Shown: piece after piece, positions 25,564 to 34,050 of the stretch
Layout: each line of letters begins with the position of its first letter
Position numbering within the stretch: position 1 is the first letter of the stretch
From: Formosa sediminum
Lineage (GTDB): Bacteria; Bacteroidota; Bacteroidia; Flavobacteriales; Flavobacteriaceae
Direction of reading: 5' to 3'
Assembly (NCBI RefSeq): GCF_007197735.1
Contig: NZ_CP041637.1
Location: 3,815,001 to 3,879,000, forward strand
DNA: 64,000 nucleotides
The notes under the pieces: generated by a model
Seen by the model: only the letters and a program-made list of their open reading frames with translations
Database searches by the model: none
What the model was told of the DNA's origin: nothing
Program-made: the position numbers and the translations under genes

Positions 25564-26916
25564 ATGAGTAGAAAAAATCTGCAACATATCACATTAATAA
25601 ACACAAAAGAAAAAGTTACACAGACTTTAGATGACGATTTAGTATATACTAGCGACGTTCTAGAAGATGTACAACATTTAGATTTTGCTGCAGGTATACC
25701 TCCGTTTTTACGAGGTATTTCATCAACCATGTATTTAACATCGCCTTGGAAAAATTTAAAATTAGATACTCCAAAAAATTGCGAAGAATATAATCTATTT
25801 CTTAAAACGCAATTTAAAGCTGGGCAGCGTCAATTTCTTTTAGATTTTAAATCATTAATTAACTTAGAGACTTTATCAGACTTTAAAACCATTTTCAAAG
25901 ATATTTCTCTAAACGAATGTGTGTTTTTTATAAAAAATAACAACCAAGCTATACCAACACTTGCTTTTTTAGTAGTATTAGCAGAATCTCAAAGTATAAA
26001 ACCAGACACTTTAAAAGGTGGTTTTTACATTAATGTCACAAAGCACGAGTTGCATACACACACTTTAAACGTAGATGCGTTAATATTTTCTAATTCACTT
26101 TTACCAAATTTCAACAAAATAGAAATTTCAGGACACCATAATAACACAACTGCTCCCGAAATTGAATTGACTTGCATGTTAATTTCTGGATATAATTTTT
26201 TAAAAAAGGGCTTAGATTCCGGAATATTAATAGATAATATTGCTAAACGCATCTCCTTTAACCTTTCTATTGGGTTACATCATTTTACTGAAATAGCTAA
26301 ACTTCGCGCTGCTAGACTGGTATGGAGTAAGCTTGTAAAAACTTTTAATCCCAAACAAGACCATGCATTAGCTTTGCATATAAATACTGTAATACAACCT
26401 AGTAGCTCGCTTAATACTTGCGATACCTTAACGCAAATAACACTTCAAACAACAACTGCAATTTTTGGAGGTGTACAGTCTATATCTCAACCTAAATTAA
26501 CACACGATTCACATAAAAACGTACCATTATATTTGCAAAAAGAAACCCAAATTATAAGAACAATAGATCCTTGGGGAGGCAGTTTTTATGTAGAAAAACA
26601 AACGCATGACATTGCAATTAAAACCTGGAATTTATTTGAAACCTATTTAAAAACGGGGCAATACCCAGATCTTATTCAAGACAGGCAGCCTTTAAGAGAT
26701 ACCAGTAAATCTATATACAAATCTGAAGTCAATGCTCTAAACAATACTTTTACTGCACATGATCAAAAAGCTGTAAAACTTGCGCTTTTAAATTTAAAAA
26801 AACATATTAACGATACTCCCGAAAACATATTAAAACTATGTATTAGTGCTGTTAAAAAACAAGCTACACTAAGTGAGATTCTAAATAACTTAAGTCAACT
26901 TAGTAATGAAAACTAA
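25564..26916 (+). CDS. Degenerate methylmalonyl-CoA mutase large subunit, catalytic-domain part
   Basis: A 450-residue protein that keeps the frame of the large (alpha) subunit: DVQHLDFAAGIPPFLRGISSTMYL at the N-terminus, ISLGLHHFTEIAKLRAARLVW-like sequence near 235-255 and TIDPWGGSFYVEKQT near 340. The active site is gone. The usual PWTIRQYAGF is PWKNLKLDTP, so the catalytic Tyr is missing, and the SGTIQND loop is replaced by KGGFYINV. Only the His of SGYHM persists, as SGHHN. The normal ~700-residue subunit is also cut before the B12 domain, which is the next gene with an overlapping start. Confidence 0.8.
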   Translation: MSRKNLQHITLINTKEKVTQTLDDDLVYTSDVLEDVQHLDFAAGIPPFLRGISSTMYLTSPWKNLKLDTPKNCEEYNLFLKTQFKAGQRQFLLDFKSLINLETLSDFKTIFKDISLNECVFFIKNNNQAIPTLAFLVVLAESQSIKPDTLKGGFYINVTKHELHTHTLNVDALIFSNSLLPNFNKIEISGHHNNTTAPEIELTCMLISGYNFLKKGLDSGILIDNIAKRISFNLSIGLHHFTEIAKLRAARLVWSKLVKTFNPKQDHALALHINTVIQPSSSLNTCDTLTQITLQTTTAIFGGVQSISQPKLTHDSHKNVPLYLQKETQIIRTIDPWGGSFYVEKQTHDIAIKTWNLFETYLKTGQYPDLIQDRQPLRDTSKSIYKSEVNALNNTFTAHDQKAVKLALLNLKKHINDTPENILKLCISAVKKQATLSEILNNLSQLSNEN

Positions 26917-27370
26917 TATAGACGCCATGTTAACAGCAAAAAAACGTTGTAACACATTTGCTCAAATAGAAGGGCGTCGTCCGCGTATTTTACTTACTAA
27001 TATACATCAAGATGCTAGCGATAGGGATGTAAATTTTAAAGCATCAGCGTTAGCTAATACTGGCTTTGACGTCGACCTTTCCCCCACGTCCACATCTGCT
27101 AAAGTCATTTCAAAACAAGCTATTGAAAATGATAACCATGCCATTTACATCATATCTCATACCAACCTAACATTAGACTTACTGATCCAAATTATGGATT
27201 GTCTTGCTATTTATAATCGAAAAGACATTTTGTTAGTAGTAGATAATGATCATAAAACGCATTATAATTTACTTTCTACGTATAAATCATTTTATGCTTT
27301 AGATAGTAAGACAGGATTTTATGATACTATTGTTCAAATCCTCAACATTTTATTACAGAGAACATCCTAA
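26906..27370 (+). CDS. Degenerate B12-binding domain of methylmalonyl-CoA mutase, as a separate gene
   Basis: A 154-residue protein matching the C-terminal cobalamin domain: AQIEGRRPRILLTNIHQD and LANTGFDVDLSP with KQAIENDNHAIYIISH. The cobalt-ligating motif DGHDRG is DASDRD at residues 36-41, so Ser38 stands where the histidine ligand should be. The GVSSLAAGHKT loop and the VGGVIP loop are also replaced. It overlaps the previous gene by 11 bases. The frame is open and the fold pattern is kept, so it may be expressed, but it should not bind cobalamin in the base-off His-on mode. Confidence 0.8.
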   Translation: MKTNIDAMLTAKKRCNTFAQIEGRRPRILLTNIHQDASDRDVNFKASALANTGFDVDLSPTSTSAKVISKQAIENDNHAIYIISHTNLTLDLLIQIMDCLAIYNRKDILLVVDNDHKTHYNLLSTYKSFYALDSKTGFYDTIVQILNILLQRTS

Positions 27371-27698
27371 AACTACGTTTTTATATTTAATTGAGATTAT
27401 TTTCTCTTTTATTAAAAAAATTACACAAAATAAAAACCGTCTATAAACGCCTTATTTTTGGGAGTTATAAGCTATTCTGCACTTATTTAAACTCTCTGAG
27501 TCTTCAATAAAAAACTAAAAACTGATGTTAGTCATTTACACATAATACTTTATTTTATACCTTTAAAAAACAGTTACACATACTATTATAACAAATTAAC
27601 AACCAGAATAATTTAATTTTTTAAAATATCAACTCATTTAATTCGGATAAATTTATCCTTACTTTATGTTGATGTTTTAAAACCAACACCCAAAAACT
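27371..27698. other. Intergenic region before Rrf2 regulator
   Basis: No gene was seen. It contains a 14-base palindrome with an adjoining -7-like box (27645-27668). The first 250 bases show nothing I can support beyond AT-rich sequence. No convincing terminator follows the mutase genes. Confidence 0.5.
27645..27668 (+). promoter_or_regulatory. Palindromic operator and promoter of the Rrf2 gene
   Basis: GGATAAATTTATCC (27645-27658) is a perfect palindrome, followed two bases later by TACTTTAT (27660-27667), one base from the TAnnTTTG element. The start codon is about 30 bases downstream. Bound protein here would block the -33/-7 region, which fits autorepression by the Rrf2 protein. Confidence 0.5.
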
Positions 27699-28133
27699 AT
27701 GTTTTCAAAAGCATGTGAATACGGCATTAGAGCATCTATCTTTATCGCAGTAAACTCTTTAAAAAATCAACGTGTTAGTCCAAAAGAAATTGCTAAAGAA
27801 ATTGATTCACCAGAAGCTTTTACAGCTAAAATTTTACAAAAACTAGTAAAAAACAATGTTGTAAGCTCTAAAAAAGGTGCGCATGGAGGTTTTGAAATTG
27901 AAAAAGTAAAAATGAAAAATATTACTTTGGCAGATATTGTTACTGCTATAGATGGAAACCATGTTTATGAAGATTGTGGCACAGGATTAAGCACCTGTAG
28001 TGAAAGTAATCCATGCCCTATGCATGCAAAGTTTAAATCGGTTCGCGGTGAATTAAAATTATTTTTAGAAAACACCAACCTGGAAGACATGGCTTTAGAC
28101 ATTAATTTAGGCGAAAGCATCTTAAAACGTTAA
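27699..28133 (+). CDS. Rrf2 family transcriptional regulator
   Basis: A 144-residue regulator of normal Rrf2 length. The winged helix is at residues about 1-70 (MFSKACEYGIRASIFIAV, SPKEIAKEIDSPEAFTAKILQKLVKN and KKGAHGGFEIEK). The C-terminal part DCGTGLSTCSESNPCPMHAKFK holds three Cys near residues 93-107, the pattern that binds an Fe-S cluster in IscR/NsrR-like members. It probably senses iron-sulfur status, oxygen or nitric oxide. A palindrome overlaps its own promoter. The neighbouring genes do not show the target pathway. Confidence 0.9.
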   Translation: MFSKACEYGIRASIFIAVNSLKNQRVSPKEIAKEIDSPEAFTAKILQKLVKNNVVSSKKGAHGGFEIEKVKMKNITLADIVTAIDGNHVYEDCGTGLSTCSESNPCPMHAKFKSVRGELKLFLENTNLEDMALDINLGESILKR

Positions 28134-28380
28134 AAAGACATAAATTAATTTTCTTTACAATTAAAATAAATAAATTGCTTTTGCGAACACCAATATTTGC
28201 TTAACTACAACATTAAAACACCTTTAAATTCCATATTCTCAACTCAAACAGCTAACTTTAGGTTATATCCAAAACAACTCGCATTATAAAAAAGAAATTT
28301 CACTTAACATTTGTTAACAAGTTACATTTTTAAAACTCATAAATAGTTGTATTTTTACACCTACTAAAACCAAACTATTA

Positions 28381-29145
28381 ATGGGTAAGATCATTGCAAT
28401 TGCAAATCAAAAAGGAGGTGTAGGAAAAACTACCACTTCTGTTAATTTAGCAGCCTCATTAGGGGTGCTTGAAAAGAAAGTATTGCTAATTGATGCCGAT
28501 CCTCAAGCCAATGCCACTTCTGGATTAGGCATAGATGTAGAAACTATTGAAATTGGAACCTACCAGTTATTAGAACATACTAATACAGCTAAAGAAGCCA
28601 TTTTAAAAACAGATACACCTAATCTAGATATCATTGCATCGCATATAGACTTAGTGGCTATTGAAATTGAATTGGTAGACAAAGATGATAGAGAATATAT
28701 GATGAGACGCTCTTTAATTGAAATTAAAGACGATTATGATTTTATTATTATAGACTGTGCTCCATCTTTAGGTTTACTTACCCTTAATGCATTAACAGCT
28801 TCAGACGCTGTTATTATACCTATTCAATGTGAATATTTTGCATTAGAAGGATTAGGAAAATTACTTAACACTGTTAAAAGTGTTCAAAAAATACACAATC
28901 CTGAATTAGATATTGAAGGATTATTATTAACCATGTACGATTCGCGTTTAAGACTTTCAAACCAAGTAGTAGAGGAAGTTCAGAAGCATTTTAACGATAT
29001 GGTTTTTAAAACAATTATACAACGAAATGTACGTTTAAGTGAAGCTCCAAGTTTTGGAGAAAGCATTATTAACTTTGATGCTAGTAGTAAAGGTGCCATT
29101 AACTATTTAAGTTTGGCAAAAGAAGTAATAAATAAAAACTCCTAA
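28381..29145 (+). CDS. parA: Chromosome partitioning ATPase ParA/Soj
   Basis: A 254-residue deviant-Walker ATPase: KGGVGKTT at residues 11-18, LLIDADPQANAT near 40, and DFIIIDCAPSLGLLTLNAL near 120. The length and residues match chromosomal Soj. With ParB it moves and separates the origin regions. The ParB gene follows after eight bases. It is a chromosomal housekeeping pair, not a plasmid one, given the dapB and lepB context usual in Flavobacteriaceae. The parS site was not found in the window. Confidence 0.95.
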   Translation: MGKIIAIANQKGGVGKTTTSVNLAASLGVLEKKVLLIDADPQANATSGLGIDVETIEIGTYQLLEHTNTAKEAILKTDTPNLDIIASHIDLVAIEIELVDKDDREYMMRRSLIEIKDDYDFIIIDCAPSLGLLTLNALTASDAVIIPIQCEYFALEGLGKLLNTVKSVQKIHNPELDIEGLLLTMYDSRLRLSNQVVEEVQKHFNDMVFKTIIQRNVRLSEAPSFGESIINFDASSKGAINYLSLAKEVINKNS

Positions 29146-29153
29146 ATAAGAAT

Positions 29154-30065
29154 ATGGCGAAGGCAGTAAAGAAACAAGCATTAGGAAGAGGATTATCTGC
29201 ATTGTTAAAAGACCCTAGTAATGATATAAACTCGGTTCAAGACAAAAATGCAGATAAAGTTATAGGAAATATTGTAGAATTAGAATTAGATACTATTGAA
29301 ATGAACCCATTTCAGCCACGTACTAATTTTAATGAAGAATCACTGCGCGAACTCGCTTCATCTATCAAAGAATTAGGTGTTATTCAGCCTATAACCGTTA
29401 GAAAATTAGATTTTAACACTTACCAATTAGTATCTGGTGAACGCCGTTTTAGAGCCTCCGAGCATTTAGGATTAAAAACAATTCCTGCATATATACGTAT
29501 TGCAAACGATCAGGAATCTCTAGAAATGGCTTTGGTAGAAAATATCCAACGTCAAGATTTAGACCCTATTGAAATCGCATTATCTTACCAACGTTTAATT
29601 GATGAGATTAATTTAACACAAGAACAAATGAGCGAGCGTGTTGGTAAAAAAAGATCGACTATCGCTAACTATTTACGCCTTTTAAAATTAGACCCAATCA
29701 TTCAAACAGGAATGCGAGATGGTTTTATATCTATGGGACACGGTCGTGCTATTATTAATATTGAAGACCAAAGTACTCAAATAGATATCTATACCCGTAT
29801 TTTAAAACAAAAACTTTCTGTTAGAGATACGGAGACTTTAGTAAGAAATTATAACGAAACTAAATCTTTAGATCCTCAAAAACCAGAGAAAAAAGAAGAC
29901 GATACGCCACAATTTGTGACTAAAAGTATCGAAGATTTTTCAGATTATTTCGGTCATAAAATCGATATTAAAGTGGCTAAAAATGGAAAAGGAAAAATCA
30001 CCATTCCATTTCACTCTGAAGAAGATTTTAATCGTATAAAAAAACTTGTACAGAGTGCAAAGTAA
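29154..30065 (+). CDS. parB: Chromosome partitioning protein ParB/Spo0J
   Basis: A 303-residue protein with the ParB N-terminal motif KKQALGRGLSALL, the ParB/Srx CTPase domain (IEMNPFQPRTNFNEESLRELASSIKE, VSGERRFRASE, ALVENIQRQDLDPIE, about residues 45-135), the HTH domain (ERVGKKRSTIANYLRLLKLD, about 160-180) and a C-terminal dimerisation part. It binds parS and clamps DNA in a CTP-dependent way, working with the ParA encoded just upstream. Its last 20 bases overlap the start region of the DUF5683 gene. Confidence 0.95.
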   Translation: MAKAVKKQALGRGLSALLKDPSNDINSVQDKNADKVIGNIVELELDTIEMNPFQPRTNFNEESLRELASSIKELGVIQPITVRKLDFNTYQLVSGERRFRASEHLGLKTIPAYIRIANDQESLEMALVENIQRQDLDPIEIALSYQRLIDEINLTQEQMSERVGKKRSTIANYLRLLKLDPIIQTGMRDGFISMGHGRAIINIEDQSTQIDIYTRILKQKLSVRDTETLVRNYNETKSLDPQKPEKKEDDTPQFVTKSIEDFSDYFGHKIDIKVAKNGKGKITIPFHSEEDFNRIKKLVQSAK

Positions 30066-30717
30066 ATTTTTTATAACTACTCTACTTTCATTTTTATTCT
30101 GCTTAAATAGCCTAGCGCAAGATGATGGTAAATCAAAATCTGTAACACCTAACAAATCTACAGACACACTTGTTGTGGACAATGCTAAGATTATCGTTAC
30201 CGAAGAAGCAAATGCAGTCACAACTAACGATACACTTGCTAATAATATTTCTAAAAAAGAATCCAGATTAACAGATCCATTAGCTCCCGCACGTGCAGCT
30301 TTTTATTCAGCAATATTACCGGGTTTAGGACAAGCATATAACAGAAAATATTGGAAAATTCCTATTGTATACGCTGCCATTGGTACAGGTGTTTACTTTT
30401 ATATAGATAATAATAATGCTTATAATCGCTATCGCGATGCTTATAAACGTAGATTAGCAGGCTTTACAGACGATGAATTTTACGGAAGAATCTCTGATGA
30501 TGGTTTAATAAATGCACAAGAACAATTACGAGAAAATAAAGAATTATCTTTATTAGTCACCATTGGGTTATATGTATTAAACATTGTAGATGCAAATGTA
30601 GATGCCCATTTACTACAGTTTAATATAGACGATAATTTATCATTAGCACCACATTTTAATTACAATGAGGTAGAACGCTCTACTAATCTAGGTTTTTCCT
30701 TTAACTTTAAATTTTAA
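30046..30717 (+). CDS. DUF5683 domain exported protein
   Basis: A 223-residue protein with a signal peptide (KFFITTLLSFLFCLNSLAQ). The conserved DUF5683 part is RAAFYSAILPGLGQAYNRKYWKIPIVYAAIGTGVYFYIDNNN, near residues 85-125, with two or three hydrophobic segments, ending in ANVDAHLLQFNIDDNLSL. Function is unknown. It is found after parAB in many Flavobacteriaceae. The start is a TTG at 30046 or a GTG at 30055. Both lie inside parB and both leave the signal peptide intact. It ends four bases before dapB. Confidence 0.8.
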   Translation: MYRVQSKFFITTLLSFLFCLNSLAQDDGKSKSVTPNKSTDTLVVDNAKIIVTEEANAVTTNDTLANNISKKESRLTDPLAPARAAFYSAILPGLGQAYNRKYWKIPIVYAAIGTGVYFYIDNNNAYNRYRDAYKRRLAGFTDDEFYGRISDDGLINAQEQLRENKELSLLVTIGLYVLNIVDANVDAHLLQFNIDDNLSLAPHFNYNEVERSTNLGFSFNFKF

Positions 30718-30721
30718 AAAT

Positions 30722-31426
30722 ATGAAAATAGCATTACTAGGATATGGAAAAATGGGTAAAACCATAGAACAAATAGCTCTTAAACGTGGCCATGACATAG
30801 TAATTAAAGCAAGTATAGAAAATCCTGAATACAATATAAAAGATGCAGATATTGCAATCGATTTTAGCATGCCAAGCGCTGCCGTTGGGAATATTTCTAA
30901 TTGTTTTAACAACGGTGTTCCTGTTGTCTCTGGAACAACGGGTTGGCTAGAAGATTACGATAAAATGACGGCGTTATGCAATGCACAAAAAGGGGGATTT
31001 ATTTATGCTTCAAATTTTAGTCTGGGTGTAAACATCTTTTTCGAATTAAATAAAAATCTAGCTAAAATGATGAGTAACCTAGATCAATACAACATATCTA
31101 TGGAAGAAATTCATCATACTCAAAAATTAGACGAACCTAGCGGAACTGCCATTTCCCTAGCTAACGATATTATTTCTGAACATAAAACCTATAAAGATTG
31201 GGCGTTAAACACTTCAGAACCTACAACTATCCCTATAGTTGCAAAACGTATTCCTGAAGTTCCTGGTACACATGTGGTCGCTTACGAAAGTAATGTAGAT
31301 ACCATTACAATAGAACATAAAGCACATAATAGAGAAGGTTTTGCATTAGGAGCTGTAATTGCAGCAGAATGGCTAGTTGGAAAAACTGGTGTTTTTAGTA
31401 TGAAAGACGTGTTAAACATTGGTTAA
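30722..31426 (+). CDS. dapB: 4-hydroxy-tetrahydrodipicolinate reductase
   Basis: A 234-residue enzyme of lysine and meso-diaminopimelate synthesis. The nucleotide-binding motif is ALLGYGKMGKTIEQIA at residues 4-19. DIAIDFSMPSA near 47, VSGTTGW near 72, and the catalytic loop MEEIHHTQKLDEPSGTA near 135-150 contain the HH and K..SGTA residues that bind substrate. It reduces the product of DapA with NAD(P)H in the cytoplasm. It is the fourth gene of a compact parA-parB-DUF5683-dapB run with gaps of eight bases or less. Confidence 0.95.
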   Translation: MKIALLGYGKMGKTIEQIALKRGHDIVIKASIENPEYNIKDADIAIDFSMPSAAVGNISNCFNNGVPVVSGTTGWLEDYDKMTALCNAQKGGFIYASNFSLGVNIFFELNKNLAKMMSNLDQYNISMEEIHHTQKLDEPSGTAISLANDIISEHKTYKDWALNTSEPTTIPIVAKRIPEVPGTHVVAYESNVDTITIEHKAHNREGFALGAVIAAEWLVGKTGVFSMKDVLNIG

Positions 31427-31524
31427 TATTAAAAAAATCTGTTACATTATACGCAGTAGCTATACTAATTCAAATAATTCAGTATAATTGTTGTCTTTTA
31501 GACAATTAATAACCCAATTAAATT

Positions 31525-33108
31525 ATGACTTTAACTCAGTGGTTTATTTTTATTTTAATCATCCAAGTTGTTCACGGATTAGGAACTTGGAAACTTTATG
31601 TAAAAGCAGGTAAACAAGCATGGGAAGCTTTTATTCCTGTTTATAATGCTATTGTATTAATGAAGATCATCAATAGACCTTGGTGGTGGACAATCTTACT
31701 CTTTTTACCTATTGTAAACTTAATTATGTTTCCTGTAATTTGGGTCGAAACTGCTAGAAGTTTTGGTAAAAACACTACTTTAGATACCATTCTAGCAATT
31801 GTAACATTAGGTTTTTACAACTATTATCTAAATTATGTTGCTACTGATTTAAACTATATTGAAAACAGGAGTTTAGAACCTAGAACAAGTGCTGGAGATT
31901 GGGTTAGCTCTATACTCTTTGCCATTGTTGCTGCTACTATAGTACATACTTACATTATTCAACCCTTTACTATTCCTACATCATCTTTAGAAAAAACATT
32001 ACTTATTGGAGATTTTTTATTTGTAAGTAAATTAAATTATGGGCCTCGAATTCCGCAAACTACTTTGGCCTTACCTATGGTGCACGATTCAATTCCAAAA
32101 ACCAAACTAAAATCATATATAGCAGACGATAATTTAGAGACAAAAGATCAATCTTTAAAAAACAAAACCCTTTTACCTTATCTTAGACTACCTGGCTTTC
32201 AAGACATAGAACGCAACGATATTGTTGTATTTAACTGGCCAGTAGATACTGTTACAGACTTTTTTAATACCCCAGACCGTAACCATTGGAAACCTGTCGA
32301 TAAAAAATCTAACTATGTAAAACGTTGTGTTGGTTTACCTGGTGACTCTTTAGAAGTAAGAGATGGTTATGTTTTTATAAATGGTAAACAAAATGAATTA
32401 CCAGATCGCGCTAAGCTGCAGTTTAGTTATTTAGTACAGCCTAAAACGCATCAATTTAATCCTAAAGAACTAGCAGACCGTTACGGAATAACAGATCGAT
32501 TTGGGATAATTAACGATCAGAACACTTATATGTTTATGTCTATTACAGACGAAGCTGTAGAACAATTTAAAAATCATCCAAACGTAGCGAGTATAACTCC
32601 AATTAAAGAAGAACAAGGAGTTAGAGATCCTAGAATTTTTCCTCAAGATCCAAATTATAACTGGAATAACGATTTTTTCGGACCATTATACATTCCTGAA
32701 GCCGGTAAAACTATAGATTTAAATGTAGATGTATTACCACTTTATAAACGCGTTATTACGGAATATGAAGGCAATACTTTACAAGTGAAAGGGAGTAAAA
32801 TTTATGTAAACGGTGAGGCAACCACTAGCTATACGTTTAAACAAGATTATTATTGGATGATGGGAGACAACAGACATAACTCTCAAGATGCTAGAGCTTG
32901 GGGCTTTGTACCTTTTGATCATGTTGTGGGAAAACCTGTATTTATTTGGATGAGCTGGGATCAATACGGTAAACCGCGTTGGGATCGATTCTTTACTACT
33001 GTTGGCGGTAGCGGAAAACCAGTATCTTATTTAATTCCAGCACTTATAGTTATCGCAGGTTTATTTGGTTTTAACACCTATAGAAAGCGTAAAAAAGCAA
33101 AGGCCTAA
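31525..33108 (+). CDS. lepB: Signal peptidase I, with N-terminal DUF5684-like membrane domain
   Basis: A 527-residue protein, much longer than enterobacterial LepB. Residues 1-110 form a separate membrane domain (WKLYVKAGKQAWEAFIPVYN and RPWWWTILLFLPIVNLIMFP) of the DUF5684 type. A further membrane segment and the catalytic Ser motif (IPTSSLEKTLLIGD, about residues 150-165) follow. NYVKRCVGLPGDSLEVRDG near 268 holds the Lys, and GDNRHNSQDAR near 448 is the last family box. A C-terminal membrane segment lies near 500-520. An insertion of about 100 residues separates the Lys region from the final box, as in other flavobacterial forms. Confidence 0.93.
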   Translation: MTLTQWFIFILIIQVVHGLGTWKLYVKAGKQAWEAFIPVYNAIVLMKIINRPWWWTILLFLPIVNLIMFPVIWVETARSFGKNTTLDTILAIVTLGFYNYYLNYVATDLNYIENRSLEPRTSAGDWVSSILFAIVAATIVHTYIIQPFTIPTSSLEKTLLIGDFLFVSKLNYGPRIPQTTLALPMVHDSIPKTKLKSYIADDNLETKDQSLKNKTLLPYLRLPGFQDIERNDIVVFNWPVDTVTDFFNTPDRNHWKPVDKKSNYVKRCVGLPGDSLEVRDGYVFINGKQNELPDRAKLQFSYLVQPKTHQFNPKELADRYGITDRFGIINDQNTYMFMSITDEAVEQFKNHPNVASITPIKEEQGVRDPRIFPQDPNYNWNNDFFGPLYIPEAGKTIDLNVDVLPLYKRVITEYEGNTLQVKGSKIYVNGEATTSYTFKQDYYWMMGDNRHNSQDARAWGFVPFDHVVGKPVFIWMSWDQYGKPRWDRFFTTVGGSGKPVSYLIPALIVIAGLFGFNTYRKRKKAKA

Positions 33109-33115
33109 TGTGTTT

Positions 33116-33742
33116 ATGAGTTTGACAAGTATTTTACATCCTACATATTTCCCTAATATTGCCCACATGGCCGTCATGGCACAGTCTGATGTGGTAACTT
33201 TTGAAATGGATGATAATTTTGCAAAGCAAACCTATAGAACACGCACCTATATTTACGGTGCTAATGGGAAATTATTATTAAATATTCCAGTAGTTTACAC
33301 ACAGAAAAACAGACAGAAATATCGTGATGTAAAAATTTCTTATGCAGAAGATTGGCAAAGTGTACATTGGAAATCTTTACTATCTGCTTATAAAACGTCT
33401 CCGTTCTTTGAATATTATGAAGATGATTTACGCCCGCTTTTTGAAACTAAAGCTGAATATATTTTAGATTTTAACATGAACTGTTTCGAAGTTATTTCTG
33501 AATGTCTTCAGTTAGAAAAATCAATCCAAGAAACTCAAGAATTTAAACACGATATAGTAGGCGCCTCAGATCTAAGACACTTGGTAAATCCAAAATCGGA
33601 TCTAAACTTTCAAAACGAGAAATATACCCAAGTCTTCGACGATAAACATGGGTTTATAAACAATTTAAGTGTTTTAGATTTACTCTTTAATGAAGGTCCA
33701 AATGCCTTAGATTATTTAGAAAATCAAGACCTGTCTTTATAA
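33116..33742 (+). CDS. WbqC-like family protein
   Basis: A 208-residue protein from ATG 33116. An earlier in-frame start at 33065 would overlap lepB and add 17 unrelated residues. Family segments are SILHPTYFPNIAHMAVMAQ, RTRTYIYGANGKLLLNIPVV, WQSVHWKSLLSAYKTSPFFEYYEDDL and KSDLNF. WbqC proteins occur in polysaccharide gene clusters and beside lepB in Flavobacteriaceae; their reaction is unknown. No signal peptide or membrane segment is seen, so it is cytoplasmic. The next gene starts on its last base. Confidence 0.88.
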   Translation: MSLTSILHPTYFPNIAHMAVMAQSDVVTFEMDDNFAKQTYRTRTYIYGANGKLLLNIPVVYTQKNRQKYRDVKISYAEDWQSVHWKSLLSAYKTSPFFEYYEDDLRPLFETKAEYILDFNMNCFEVISECLQLEKSIQETQEFKHDIVGASDLRHLVNPKSDLNFQNEKYTQVFDDKHGFINNLSVLDLLFNEGPNALDYLENQDLSL

Positions 33743-34050
33743 TGTTACAAACGCTTATACATTACGGAATTCATTTTTTGGGTCCCTTAGCTGTGGCATT
33801 ATTATTTTATAAACCACGCTGGAAATACGCTTATGTTATTATGATTTGCGGCATGCTAATCGATTTAGACCATTTATTAGCCTCACCTATTTTTAGTCCC
33901 GGACGTTGTAGTATTAATTTTCATCCGCTCCACTCCTATTGGGCCATTGCATTATATGTTTTATTAGTAATTCCTAAGAAAACGCGTCTGATAGGTTTAG
34001 GATTAGTTATTCATATAATTGCCGATGCAGTAGATTGTAGTTTAATGTAA
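33742..34050 (+). CDS. DUF6122 family small membrane protein
   Basis: A 102-residue protein with four hydrophobic segments. Conserved-looking polar residues sit at the segment ends: HYGIHFLGPLA, IDLDHLLASPIF, INFHPLHSYW and HIIADAVDC. The His/Asp pattern resembles the membrane-bound metal-dependent hydrolase (YdjM-like) group, but no activity is known for DUF6122. Its start overlaps the stop of the WbqC gene by one base, so it is coupled to it. Its 3' end overlaps the convergent EEP gene by nine bases. Confidence 0.75.
   Translation: MLQTLIHYGIHFLGPLAVALLFYKPRWKYAYVIMICGMLIDLDHLLASPIFSPGRCSINFHPLHSYWAIALYVLLVIPKKTRLIGLGLVIHIIADAVDCSLM

Noticed and set aside
28134-30065. A parS site near parAB
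   Set aside because: No 16-base sequence close to the usual parS palindrome was seen in or around parA and parB.
31491-31505. TTGTCT-TTT-AGACAA inverted repeat between dapB and lepB
   Set aside because: The loop is too short, no T-tract follows on the plus strand, and no promoter element aligns with it, so neither terminator nor operator can be supported.
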